From JBCBDX01 sp039815825 (GTDB lineage Bacteria > Pseudomonadota > Alphaproteobacteria > Rhizobiales > Rhizobiaceae), in NCBI GenBank assembly GCA_039815825.1, contig JBCBYO010000001.1:139715-203714 (forward strand): a DNA stretch of 64,000 nucleotides. The letters are read 5' to 3'. Position 1 is the first letter of the stretch, and every line of letters begins with the position of its first letter. Of this stretch, positions 53,242-61,651 are shown piece by piece. A program made the translations under genes and the position numbers. Under the pieces are notes generated by a model that was given only the letters and a program-made list of their open reading frames with translations, was not told the DNA's origin and ran no database searches.

Positions 53242-54177
53242 ATGGCGCGGAAAATCATCATCGACACCGACCCCGGGCAGGACGATGCACTGGCGATTTT
53301 ACTGGCACTCGGCAGTCCCGAACTCGAAGTGGTCGGCATCACCGCTGTGGCCGGTAATGTGCCGCTGCCCCTCACCCAATTGAACGCGCGGAAGGTTTGC
53401 GAACTGGCTGGTCGGCCCGACATCCCGGTATTTGCAGGCGCTGACAGACCCTTGCTACGCGATCTCGTCACCGCTGAATATGTACATGGAAAAACAGGTT
53501 TGGACGGCCCGGATCTGCCTGACCCGCAAATGCCATTGCAAGAGCAGCATGGCGTAGATTTCATCATCGAAACACTGCGGAACGCGCCCGACAAATCGAT
53601 CACACTGTGCCCGTTGGGTCCGTTGACCAATATTGCACTGGCTTTTGGTCGCGCGCCGGAGATCATCTCAAAGGTCGATCAGATTGTCCTGATGGGCGGC
53701 GGTTTCTTTGAGGGCGGCAATGTCACACCTGCGGCCGAGTTCAACATCTACGTCGACCCGCATGCCGCACATATGGTTTTCAACTCCGGCGCTGACATCG
53801 TCATGGCTCCACTTGATTGCACCCACAAAGCGTTGACGACCCAAGCACGGTTGGATGCTCTTAGGGCCTTAGGAACGCCGGTTTGCGATGCCGCCGGTGA
53901 CCTCATCGATTTCTTTGAACGCTTTGATGAAGACAAGTACGGCACAGATGGTGGGCCGTTGCATGATCCATGCGTTGTTGCCTACCTTCTAAAACCCGAA
54001 CTCTTTACCGGCCGGCGGTGTAACGTAACGGTGGAGACCAGTTCGGAACTCACCATGGGCATGACCGTGATCGATTGGTGGGGCGTGACCGATCGGCCGA
54101 AAAACGCATTCGTGCTCGGTGATGTCGATGCGGACGGTTTCTTCAAGCTCCTGACAGAACGCATTGCGACCCTCTAG
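53242..54177 (+). CDS. Nucleoside hydrolase (IunH/Rih family)
   Basis: 311 residues from the ATG at 53242. The Ca2+-binding signature DTDPGQDDALAILLA is at the N-terminus; the ribose-contacting GGGFFEGGNVTPAAEFNIYVDP and the late catalytic region HDPCVVAYLL complete the active site. It hydrolyses ribonucleosides to base and ribose. The convergent ribokinase next door would phosphorylate the ribose, so the pair makes sense as nucleoside salvage or catabolism. Inosine-uridine preference is likely but not proven. Confidence 0.92.
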   Translation: MARKIIIDTDPGQDDALAILLALGSPELEVVGITAVAGNVPLPLTQLNARKVCELAGRPDIPVFAGADRPLLRDLVTAEYVHGKTGLDGPDLPDPQMPLQEQHGVDFIIETLRNAPDKSITLCPLGPLTNIALAFGRAPEIISKVDQIVLMGGGFFEGGNVTPAAEFNIYVDPHAAHMVFNSGADIVMAPLDCTHKALTTQARLDALRALGTPVCDAAGDLIDFFERFDEDKYGTDGGPLHDPCVVAYLLKPELFTGRRCNVTVETSSELTMGMTVIDWWGVTDRPKNAFVLGDVDADGFFKLLTERIATL

Positions 54178-54179
54178 GT

Positions 54180-55106
54180 CTAACCGGCTTTACCCCGCGC
54201 CAATACCACCTTGTCCATAGCCGGTATCGCAGGCTGCGCACCCTCATTGAGGCAAGCCAAAGCCCCCGCGACGACGGCGATATCCACGCAGTCGGCCAGT
54301 GGCTTGCCTTGCGCATATGCGGCAGTGAAATAGCCGCAGAACGTGTCGCCCGCACCGACCGTGTCGACCGCCTCGATCTTCGGTGGCACGGCCTGCAATT
54401 CTCCTGATGGCGAAAGTGCCAAAGCACCGGCAGGCCCCAGCGTAATGATCAATGTCTTACCGGTTTTAGCGACGAACGCCCGGCCTTTTGCAATGCGGAT
54501 ACGCTCTGCGCTTAACCCTGAAATGTCTTGGCGAGCGTCCAGGTTCATCGCATCTGACAGCAGGTCGAATTCGGTTTCGTTGGCGATTGTAACATCGGCC
54601 TTTTGCGCCATCGCTACGGCACCGATGCCGAAAGGCGCAGGGTTGAAAATCGACGGTACGCCATTCGCATTTGCTACATCGATGAAGCCTTCGGTCGCCG
54701 CATCAGGAATTTCCATCTGGACGAGCAATGCCGACGAACCTGCTGGTAGACCACCGGCGGTGACGGTTCCGTTGGCGCCGGGCACCACGGCGATCTGGTT
54801 TTCGCCTGAAACGTCGTCGACCAAAATCAACGCAACGCCCGTTGGTTGGTCCGTCTTGGAAACGTTGGTTAGATCAACGCCCTCAGCCTGTAACAGCTGT
54901 GTGGCAGCTTGGGCGTTCGCATCGTCGCCAGTTGCGCCAATCATCACCACATCTGCACCGGCTCGGGCAGCCGCCAAAGCTTGGTTAGCGCCCTTGCCGC
55001 CCGGCGCTTGCGCAAATGCATGCCCGCTAACGGTTTCGCCGGGTGTCGGCAAACGCTCAACGCGTGCGATCAAATCCAAATTGATCGAACCAGCGACGAT
55101 GATCAT
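54180..55106 (-). CDS. rbsK: Ribokinase
   Basis: 308 residues from the ATG at 55106 (AAGGAGGA upstream). PfkB-family signatures: GSINLDLIARVERLPTPGETV at the start, GGKGANQALAAARAGA, and the anion-hole/catalytic GAGDTFCGYFTAAYA near the C-terminus. It phosphorylates D-ribose to ribose-5-phosphate. It converges with the nucleoside hydrolase gene with only 2 bp between the stops. No RbsD or ribose transporter is adjacent. Confidence 0.92.
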   Translation of the reverse strand: MIIVAGSINLDLIARVERLPTPGETVSGHAFAQAPGGKGANQALAAARAGADVVMIGATGDDANAQAATQLLQAEGVDLTNVSKTDQPTGVALILVDDVSGENQIAVVPGANGTVTAGGLPAGSSALLVQMEIPDAATEGFIDVANANGVPSIFNPAPFGIGAVAMAQKADVTIANETEFDLLSDAMNLDARQDISGLSAERIRIAKGRAFVAKTGKTLIITLGPAGALALSPSGELQAVPPKIEAVDTVGAGDTFCGYFTAAYAQGKPLADCVDIAVVAGALACLNEGAQPAIPAMDKVVLARGKAG

Positions 55107-55184
55107 GGGGGTTCCTCCTTCAGCCTGCTTCTCGGCTTTACCTATAAAGCGCAAGGCCGGCATAAAAAATCAACGCCTAACATG

Positions 55185-55213
55185 TTGACGCATTAAAGCC
55201 TCAAGCATACAGA
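55185..55213 (+). promoter_or_regulatory. Predicted promoter of tRNA-Leu
   Basis: TTGACG (55185-55190), a 17-bp spacer and TACAGA (55208-55213) place a start site about 10 bp before the tRNA. Good -35, fair -10. Confidence 0.5.
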
Positions 55214-55229
55214 AGCGCTTCAATTTCGT

Positions 55230-55316
55230 GCCCAGATGGCGGAATTGGTAGACGCGCCAGCTTCAGGTGCTGGTGTCCTTATGGACGTGGAGGTTCGAGT
55301 CCTCTTCTGGGCACCA
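55230..55316 (+). tRNA. tRNA-Leu (anticodon CAG)
   Basis: 87 nt including an encoded CCA end. The acceptor stem GCCCAGA pairs with TCTGGGC, the anticodon stem CCAGC/GCTGG closes a loop TTCAGGT with anticodon CAG at 55264-55266, and a long variable arm (TGTCCTTATGGACG) confirms a class II tRNA. The T-arm is GGTTCGAGTCC. It marks the border of the accessory-looking segment that follows. Confidence 0.97.
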
Positions 55317-55645
55317 CTAATTTTACGTATCTTATTGTATTAATTATCTTTATTGGCAGGAAACCCTTCTCGTTCCCGCTGTTATTCCCACCATATTCTC
55401 GGCAATGGATTGTTTGATGCGGATGTCCGGTATGCGGACTTTTACTTCTTGCGCGAATTTGCAACGTCATTCTTAAACGAAGCTTGGCCTCCTCGCAGAT
55501 CAAGTCTTACCCATTGCAACACTCTACGGTCCCTTCAGCGCACTTTCAGATAGCAACACAATATGGGCTTCCAGATTTTGGCCTTTCACTCGTGCGCAAG
55601 TGACCAACAAAAACCAGATTTTCTGCCCAGCAATAGTCGAACCCT
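55317..55645. other. Non-coding stretch between tRNA-Leu and DeoR gene
   Basis: 329 bp, AT-richer than the surroundings just after the tRNA. No open frame with homology is visible. A weak near-palindrome TCACT-N8-AGTGA lies at 55586-55603 downstream of the DeoR stop but has no U-tract. I looked for a repeat of the tRNA 3' end (an att site) and did not find one. Confidence 0.5.
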
Positions 55646-56371
55646 CTATCGGGCCTTCGTTATCATGGTATCGAACGCGTCCGCAGGAGCGATAACTGCA
55701 AGTGCTGTTCGGCCAAACTTGCTTTGCGTTGCCAGAAGAAAAGACTTTTGAGCTGCCGCCATCGCCGCCTTCTTGATTGCGATCTTGTCGAGATCAAAGT
55801 CCATCACCCGGTCATTGTTATCTATGGTCGAACAAGCAATCAGCGCATAATCGATGCTGACATTGCGAATGAGGCTTACGGCGTCAGTACCCACTATAGA
55901 ACCGTCACGGCCGGCAACCCGTCCGGGTAATACAAACACGTGGTGATCCTTGGGATCAAACTTCATCGCCGCTGGCATGGAATTGGTAAAAATTGTAAAG
56001 CCCGAACGCTTAGCAAGGATTGAAGCGCAGGCTTCTAACGTTGTGCCCACATCTAAAAAGAGTGTGGTGCCATCTTCGATCATGTCAGATGCTTGCTGGC
56101 CGATTTCTCTTTTCTCGGCTTGTGCCATGCTTCGCTTGGTATCGTAGTCAAGCCTTGTCGCTTCCATACGCTCTACGGGGCCAGCCCCGCCATGGAACCT
56201 CTGCAAACGCCCTGCTTTGGATAGCGTAATGATGTCTCGACGGACCGTCTGCATCGAAACGTCATATCGTTCAGCTAGGTTTTCAAGCGTTGCAAACCCC
56301 GTCTTCTCAACCAAAGAGAGAATTTCCAACTGGCGCTTTGTTAATTGAAATTTTTCGATTTGTGATGTCAT
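55646..56371 (-). CDS. DeoR/GlpR-family transcriptional regulator
   Basis: 241 residues. The N-terminal DeoR HTH (about 10-65: TKRQLEILSLVEKTGFATLENLAERYDVSMQTVRRDI) is followed by the sugar-phosphate-isomerase-like effector domain with FLDVGTTLEACA and DYALIACSTI. Such regulators sense phosphorylated sugars. It is divergent from the SLOG/ABC operon across 51 bp that contain a direct repeat, so it probably controls that operon and itself. The inducer is unknown. Confidence 0.92.
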   Translation of the reverse strand: MTSQIEKFQLTKRQLEILSLVEKTGFATLENLAERYDVSMQTVRRDIITLSKAGRLQRFHGGAGPVERMEATRLDYDTKRSMAQAEKREIGQQASDMIEDGTTLFLDVGTTLEACASILAKRSGFTIFTNSMPAAMKFDPKDHHVFVLPGRVAGRDGSIVGTDAVSLIRNVSIDYALIACSTIDNNDRVMDFDLDKIAIKKAAMAAAQKSFLLATQSKFGRTALAVIAPADAFDTMITKAR

Positions 56372-56401
56372 ACGGATGTAATATCTCTTCCATATGTCAT
56401 A
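56365..56401. repeat. Direct repeat ATGTCATA, possible DeoR operator
   Basis: ATGTCATA occurs at 56365-56372 and again at 56394-56401, with starts 29 bp apart (near three helical turns). The first copy covers the regulator's own start codon and the second lies in the divergent promoter region. DeoR-type proteins often use repeated half-sites, so this is a plausible operator, but two copies of an 8-mer are modest evidence. Confidence 0.4.
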
Positions 56402-56422
56402 TTTCTAACATGATGAGCACAA

Positions 56423-57097
56423 ATGACGACTTTCATTAAAATCTCGAGATCCCCCTCGGACGACATACTCATTGATGGCAATGCGCTTGACGTTCGTCAA
56501 TGGGTCACAAAGCCCGACAGCCAGACGGGGGACGCGTTATCGGCATCCCAAGCTTTCGAGCATTTGAGGGCGTCGACTTCGTTGAGGCATTTGGTAGTCG
56601 GCGTGATCGGCCCGCGGAACGCCAATGAGGCACAACTCGCGGCGGCTGAGCGCATTGGTGCTTTGCTTGGGCGTCTTGGCATTACCCTCATCTGTGGCGG
56701 CAAGAACGGCGTCATGAATGCTGTTTCCCGGGGCTGCGATGGATCTGGCGGTCTTATGGTTGGCATATTGCCGGGTAACTCCCCCGCCGATGCGAATGAA
56801 TTTGTTGGCATACCGCTGCCGACCGGATTGGGCGAAGCACGCAACATGGTAATCGCCAAGTCGGCACGTGTACTCATCGCGATCGGCGGATCCTACGGCA
56901 CATTGAGCGAAGTGGCCTACGGCTTGCATTTCTCCAAACCAGTCATCGGCGTAGAAGGCGCCGCTGATATACCGGGTGTTATTCATGTGGGCGATGCTGA
57001 AGAGGCCGTTGCTGTGGCATTGGACGCCCTGCTGTTTAGCGCTGCTTATCCTGGCCCGAGTGGCGGATGTAATATAGCTTACAGGGGCAGAGCATGA
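56423..57097 (+). CDS. SLOG-superfamily protein (TIGR00725/LOG-like)
   Basis: 224 residues. An N-terminal extension of about 50 residues precedes a Rossmann-like nucleotide-binding domain: VIGPRNANEAQ (61-71), GGKNGVM (92-98), EARN with R140, and GGSYGTLSE (155-163), the counterpart of the PGGxGTxxE motif of LOG phosphoribohydrolases. The leading Pro of that motif is replaced by Ile. TIGR00725 proteins are of unknown function; some relatives bind nucleotides or molybdenum cofactor. It is the first gene of the operon and overlaps the ABC ATPase gene by 4 bp, so it is tied to transport of some solute. Confidence 0.8.
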   Translation: MTTFIKISRSPSDDILIDGNALDVRQWVTKPDSQTGDALSASQAFEHLRASTSLRHLVVGVIGPRNANEAQLAAAERIGALLGRLGITLICGGKNGVMNAVSRGCDGSGGLMVGILPGNSPADANEFVGIPLPTGLGEARNMVIAKSARVLIAIGGSYGTLSEVAYGLHFSKPVIGVEGAADIPGVIHVGDAEEAVAVALDALLFSAAYPGPSGGCNIAYRGRA

Positions 57098-58173
57098 CGG
57101 GGTCACTTTCCCTCCACAATGTCTCTAAGAGGTTTGGGGACCTCACAGCCGTTGATAATGTCTCATTGGATATCAATGATGGTGAGTTCGTGGCCCTACT
57201 GGGTGCATCTGGTTGCGGAAAATCCACGACATTGCGATTGTTTGCCGGCTTGGAGACGCCGACCGACGGCCGGGTAAAACTGGATAAGAAAGATGTGACC
57301 GACGAAAGCGCATCAGCCCGCAATATCGCGCTCATGTTTCAGTCCTATGCGCTTTATCCGCATCTAAGTGTCGCTCAGAATATCGCCATGCCATTGATCC
57401 TGCGCCGCTTTAATGCGGTGCAGCGCCTTCCGGGCGCGGGATTTGTCAGCGCAAAAGTGCGTGCTGAAAAGGCCAATATCCGCGAAGCGGTTAACCGGAT
57501 GGCAGATCTGTTGCGCTTGAACGAGCTTCTCAACCGAAAGCCCGGACAGCTTTCGGGCGGGCAGCAGCAAAGGGTCGCTCTGGCACGCGCGCTCGTGCGC
57601 GATCCTTCCGCTTTCTTACTGGACGAGCCCCTTTCCAACCTTGATACACAGCTTCGCGCAGAAACGCGCGAAGAGATTAAGGCGATCCATAAACGCACAG
57701 GCTATCCCTTTCTCTTGGTGACGCATGATCAATCAGATGCGCTTTCCATGGCCGATCGGGTCGCTGTCATGATGGAAGGTCGGATCGTGCAATCCGGCAC
57801 GCCGACAGAAATATTCAATACACCGGCAACACAAGAAGTGGCCACATTCATCGGCCATCACCGGATGAACATATTACCGCCCGGCGCCGGTACAGCTTTG
57901 CATCCGGACGGTGCCAACCTCGCCCTTGGCATAAGGCCCGAGGAATTTTCGCTAACCAAGCGTGGCGGCCTGCAGGCAACTGTCGAGTCCGTCACATTCC
58001 ACGGCGAAGAGACAATTTTGAGACTACGCGGCCCTGATGATCTGTCACTGCGCTCGGCGCTGCGTGGGCATGTGAAAGTACCAGAAGTTGGCGCAAAAGT
58101 TCGACTTACCGCATCGAACGGCTCACTTCATGCTTTCGGCGCCGATGGTGTGCGTCAGGAGTTGGCCCAATGA
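57094..58173 (+). CDS. Sugar ABC transporter ATP-binding protein (CUT1, MalK-type)
   Basis: 359 residues. Walker A GASGCGKST, signature LSGGQQQRVALARAL, Walker B FLLDEPLSNLDT, THDQSDA and a C-terminal TOBE-like domain. Compared with the ATPase at 17532 it has an insert of about 15-20 residues (RRFNAVQRLPGAGFVSAKVRAEK) in the helical domain before the signature, the face that contacts the permeases. ATGA overlap with the SLOG gene. It powers the permeases encoded next. Confidence 0.93.
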   Translation: MTGSLSLHNVSKRFGDLTAVDNVSLDINDGEFVALLGASGCGKSTTLRLFAGLETPTDGRVKLDKKDVTDESASARNIALMFQSYALYPHLSVAQNIAMPLILRRFNAVQRLPGAGFVSAKVRAEKANIREAVNRMADLLRLNELLNRKPGQLSGGQQQRVALARALVRDPSAFLLDEPLSNLDTQLRAETREEIKAIHKRTGYPFLLVTHDQSDALSMADRVAVMMEGRIVQSGTPTEIFNTPATQEVATFIGHHRMNILPPGAGTALHPDGANLALGIRPEEFSLTKRGGLQATVESVTFHGEETILRLRGPDDLSLRSALRGHVKVPEVGAKVRLTASNGSLHAFGADGVRQELAQ

Positions 58174-59054
58174 TCCGTCGTTGGACAACAGACCTGATCC
58201 TGGTCGGTCCGGCGGCGTTGGCGGTGGTTCTATTCATTTTTTTGCCCGTTGCCGTTGTATTCGTCCTGGCATTTACCGACTACCAGTTTGGTGCACGAAG
58301 CGCGAATTGGATCGGCCTTGAGAATTTCGGCGATCTGTTTGGATCAAGGCTCGGTCGCAATGCCATTTTCAATACGCTCATCTATGCAGCGATTGTTATT
58401 CCAGCCTCTGTAGGCTTGGGCCTAATTGTCGCCATTGGTCTTCATGATTTGACGAAGCGGATGCCGCGCTTTTCGCAAGCTTTGAAAGCCATCTATTTTC
58501 TGCCCGTTGCAGCAACATTGGTCGCCATGGCTGTGAGTTGGCAAATGCTGATGCACCCGTCACTGGGCTTACTCAACCATTGGGCGGTATCGCTGGGATT
58601 GCAACCGCAGCAATGGCTAAGCGACCGCGACTTGGTTCTCTATTCGCTGGCTGCCATCGGAATCTGGCAGTCAGTGGGTTATAATATGGTCTTGTTCCTG
58701 GCAGGGCTGACCGCCATTCCGCACGCGCTCTATGATGCGTCAGAGGTGGATGGCGCGCGCGGGGGATGGTCCCGCTTTTGGCTGGTGACCTGGCCGATGC
58801 TTGGGCCGACAACATTGTTTGTCGTGATCGTCACCGCAGCAAATGCATTTCGGGTTTTTGAAACGGTTGCAACCATGACTGCGGGCGGTCCGGCTTTCGC
58901 CTCCGACACCATCGTTTACGCGCTTTACCGTGAAGGCTTTGTCTACTTCAAGGCGGGCTATGCCAGCGCCATCACGGTCGTCTTCTTCCTGGCATTGCTG
59001 CTCTTGACTGCCATCCAGATCCTGCTGATCGAACGACGGGTGCACTATCGATGA
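58170..59054 (+). CDS. Sugar ABC transporter permease (MalF/UgpA-type)
   Basis: 294 residues, six membrane segments. The EAA loop appears as DASEVDGARGWSRFWLVTWPML-like sequence near residues 190-211. ATGA overlap with the ATPase upstream and with the second permease downstream. CUT1 class by size and fold. Confidence 0.92.
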   Translation: MIRRWTTDLILVGPAALAVVLFIFLPVAVVFVLAFTDYQFGARSANWIGLENFGDLFGSRLGRNAIFNTLIYAAIVIPASVGLGLIVAIGLHDLTKRMPRFSQALKAIYFLPVAATLVAMAVSWQMLMHPSLGLLNHWAVSLGLQPQQWLSDRDLVLYSLAAIGIWQSVGYNMVLFLAGLTAIPHALYDASEVDGARGGWSRFWLVTWPMLGPTTLFVVIVTAANAFRVFETVATMTAGGPAFASDTIVYALYREGFVYFKAGYASAITVVFFLALLLLTAIQILLIERRVHYR

Positions 59055-59869
59055 AACCCTCGACAATGATAACAGCGGGCTTGCTTGCCATCGGTGCGGC
59101 GATGATCCTTCTTCCCTTTATCTGGATGGTATCAGTATCGGTAAAACCGCACGCGGAAGTGTTCACCACTGAAGTTGCCCTGCTCCCTAAAAATCCAACA
59201 CTGCAGAACTACTGGCATGCCATCTCGCAAACGGACATCCCGCTTTATCTTTTGAACGGCGCGATCGTCACGGGTGGCATTCTAGTGCTACAACTGCTTG
59301 TAACAGTGCCAGCAGCATACGCGTTGGCGCACCGTGAATTTGTCGGCAGGAACGTCATGTTCGCGGGCATAGTAGCGGCGCTATTGGTGCCATTTCATGT
59401 GACGGCTATTCCGATCTTTATAGGCTTGGCTGAATTCAGGCTGCTCAACACCTATACGGCGCTAATAATTCCGTTTGTAGCGACAGCTTTCGGGCTCTTC
59501 CTCCTAAGACAAGCATTTGCACGCATCCCAAAAGAACTGGTCGATGCAGCGCGCATTGATGGCATGTCGGAGATGGGGATTGCTTGGCGTGTGGCATTCC
59601 CATTGGGCATGCCCACAGTGATCGCTTTTTCAATTTTCTCAGTTACCGCGCACTGGAACGATCTGTTTTGGCCACTTATCGCCACAACGGACCCCGACCT
59701 GGCAACGCCACCGCGCGGCATACTTTTCTTCCGCGACGAAGAAAGCGGCGATGATATCGGCCCTCTTATGGCCGGTGCAACGCTGATCACGGCCCCATTG
59801 GTGATCGGGTTCTTGATGGCGCAAAAGCGCTTTACTCAAGGCTTGGCCAGCGCGGGGCTAAAAGGATGA
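59051..59869 (+). CDS. Sugar ABC transporter permease (MalG/UgpE-type)
   Basis: 272 residues, six membrane segments. EAA loop in DAARIDGMSEMGIAWRVAFPL, and the conserved end QKRFTQGLASAGLKG. It overlaps the previous permease by 4 bp and precedes the binding-protein gene by 61 bp. Confidence 0.92.
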   Translation: MKPSTMITAGLLAIGAAMILLPFIWMVSVSVKPHAEVFTTEVALLPKNPTLQNYWHAISQTDIPLYLLNGAIVTGGILVLQLLVTVPAAYALAHREFVGRNVMFAGIVAALLVPFHVTAIPIFIGLAEFRLLNTYTALIIPFVATAFGLFLLRQAFARIPKELVDAARIDGMSEMGIAWRVAFPLGMPTVIAFSIFSVTAHWNDLFWPLIATTDPDLATPPRGILFFRDEESGDDIGPLMAGATLITAPLVIGFLMAQKRFTQGLASAGLKG

Positions 59870-59930
59870 GGGCAAGCAGAACACAAATCAAATCCTCCCC
59901 ACCAATCTCACTTTGAAAATGGAGCAAAAA

Positions 59931-61172
59931 GTGAAGAAACTGATCCTAACCGCAACACTGGCGCTGTCTGCTTCTGTGGCAGCGGCCGAAACAGAAATCC
60001 GCGTACATTACGCGATTCCAACGATCTGGACCGAAACCCAGGAAAAGCTTTCCGAAGCTTTTATGGAAGCCAACCCAGACATCAAGGTTATCCTTGATGG
60101 CCCAGCTGAAAGCTACGCAGACGGTGTCCAGCGTTTGCTGCGCGAGAGCGTTGCCGGCACAGCACCGGACGTTGCCTATGTAGGCTTGAACCGCTGGCGT
60201 ATCCTTGAAGACCGTGGCCTGACACAAACGCTTGACGGCTTCCTCCCAGAAGACACAGACGCTGCTGGTTACACACCTGCACTCCTGTCTCTTGGTCAAT
60301 ACCAAGGTGAGCAGCACGCTATGGGTACATCTGCATCAACCATGGTTCTCTACGTAAACCCTGAGCTAGTTGAGCAAGCTGGCGTCTCCATGGACGATTT
60401 CCCGACAGATTTTGACGGCATCATTGAGCTGGCCGCCAAGATCGACGCACTGGGTGACAACATTGAAGGTGTATGGATCGGTCGTCATGACTGGCGCTTC
60501 CAATCCCTTCTCGGTTCACACGGCGGCCGTCCGTTGACTGCAGATGAAACTGACATCACATTCGACAGTGACGCCGGATTGGCCGCTGCATCCCTCTACA
60601 GCCGCTTCCGCAACGAGGGCGGTATGTCCTCCATGACGCAAAACGATGCTCGTCAGGCGTTCCCTGCCGGTACACTCGGCATGTTCTTTGAATCATCTTC
60701 TTTGCTGAAGCGCTTCGAAGAAGGCTCTGCTGGCAACTTTGAATTGGCTGTCAAAGGCACACCTGTTGTCGCTGAAGAAAACGTATACTTCCCAACAGGT
60801 GGATCTGCGATCACACTGCTGACTGACGATGCGCAAAAACAAGCCGCAGCTTGGGAATATATTTCCTTCATCACCGGTCCAGAAGGTCAAAAAATCATCG
60901 TTGAGAACACTGGCTACGCACCTGCCAACAAGATCGTTCTGGACGACGAAAGCTATCTGGGCGCTTACTACGCGGCTAACCCAACTGCTAAAGTTGGTCA
61001 CGCTCAGGTCGCAGCCCATGCCGGTCCTTGGTATGCTTACCCTGGCGCTGAAGGCGTTGCCGTAACAGACCTGATCGGCGCTGCGCTGGTTGAACTGTCT
61101 GAAGGTGCTGATGTTGAAGAAACAATCAGCGTGCTCGCTGACACAGTTCGCAACAAGCTGTCCATGAACTAA
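59931..61172 (+). CDS. Periplasmic solute-binding protein of CUT1 ABC transporter
   Basis: 413 residues from a GTG at 59931, which follows GGAG by 6 nt and starts a perfect signal peptide (MKKLILTATLALSASVAAAE); ATG 59919 and TTG 59913 are in frame but lack this. The mature protein is a COG1653 family 1 binding protein. Codon choice is strongly biased (CGT, GGT and similar favoured codons) compared with neighbours, as expected for an abundant periplasmic protein. It is last in the operon and is followed by a strong terminator. Substrate unknown; a sugar, sugar phosphate or nucleoside-like compound is possible. Confidence 0.9.
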   Translation: MKKLILTATLALSASVAAAETEIRVHYAIPTIWTETQEKLSEAFMEANPDIKVILDGPAESYADGVQRLLRESVAGTAPDVAYVGLNRWRILEDRGLTQTLDGFLPEDTDAAGYTPALLSLGQYQGEQHAMGTSASTMVLYVNPELVEQAGVSMDDFPTDFDGIIELAAKIDALGDNIEGVWIGRHDWRFQSLLGSHGGRPLTADETDITFDSDAGLAAASLYSRFRNEGGMSSMTQNDARQAFPAGTLGMFFESSSLLKRFEEGSAGNFELAVKGTPVVAEENVYFPTGGSAITLLTDDAQKQAAAWEYISFITGPEGQKIIVENTGYAPANKIVLDDESYLGAYYAANPTAKVGHAQVAAHAGPWYAYPGAEGVAVTDLIGAALVELSEGADVEETISVLADTVRNKLSMN

Positions 61173-61243
61173 GTCTCAAATCTCGCCGTCGGCTGCGCTT
61201 ACTCCCGAACCCAGTCGGTCGGACGAACCAAATTGAGGCTGCA

Positions 61244-61283
61244 GAGGCTCCGGTATTCCCCCCACTGCCGGGGCCTCATTTTC
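61244..61283 (+). terminator. Intrinsic terminator of the SLOG/ABC operon
   Basis: A 10-bp stem (GAGGCTCCGG with CCGGGGCCTC, one wobble) with a 14-nt loop is followed by ATTTTCT, 71 bp after the binding-protein stop. Confidence 0.8.
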
Positions 61284-61284
61284 T

Positions 61285-61439
61285 AGCACTGATTTTGCCT
61301 CTGAAGAAGAGTGACGGCATTCCAATTTCGCATCCGCTCCATTCACCAAATAAACAAATGAACGAGTGCATTTTTGGCTGCAACGCGCTCATTTAAATGA
61401 ACTCACGAACAATCATTTAAAGCTTACTTCTCCATATAT
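61285..61439. other. AT-rich non-coding segment with repeated AAATGAAC
   Basis: No gene is visible between the terminator and the long hairpin. The octamer AAATGAAC occurs at 61356-61363 and 61395-61402, the second within the palindrome CATTTAAATG (61390-61399). This could be regulatory, but no gene assignment is possible. Confidence 0.4.
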
Positions 61440-61526
61440 CCTGCCGCACCTATTCCCCCAAGTCTTGGCGGTTCCAGAGGCTCCGAAGGAGTTGGAGCCA
61501 AGACTTGGGGGAATAGGTGCGGCAGG
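61440..61526. repeat. Long near-perfect inverted repeat (87-nt hairpin)
   Basis: Two 30-bp arms, 61440-61469 and 61497-61526, are exact reverse complements. The 27-nt middle can itself pair (TCCA/TGGA, then CTCC-GAA-GGAG), so the whole element folds into one hairpin with only small bulges. No T-tract follows, so it is not a standard terminator. A partial third copy of the arm (CGCACCTATT plus similar flank) lies at 61630-61639. It may be a palindromic mobile repeat or a protein-binding or RNA-processing site. Confidence 0.85.
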
Positions 61527-61651
61527 TAGCCGGTTCGCGCCATTTTGAGTACTGACGCACAAAGATACGAATTCAAAAAACCCACCCCCGCTCCAACAGT
61601 TATTTATCCATTTTACCAGAACTGAGTAACGCACCTATTTCCACCGCCTGA

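Noticed and set aside
55230..55316. tRNA-Leu as an integrated-element attachment site
   Set aside because: No second copy of the tRNA 3' end and no integrase gene were found in the window, so an island boundary is only a suspicion.
55279..55503. Minus-strand open frame ending in RRGLEPPRP
   Set aside because: It runs antisense through the tRNA-Leu gene; this ending is a known artefact of translating the complement of tRNA-Leu genes.
61440..61526. Long hairpin as an intrinsic terminator
   Set aside because: It lacks a U-tract and the ABC operon already has a good terminator at 61244; its length is also unlike normal terminators.
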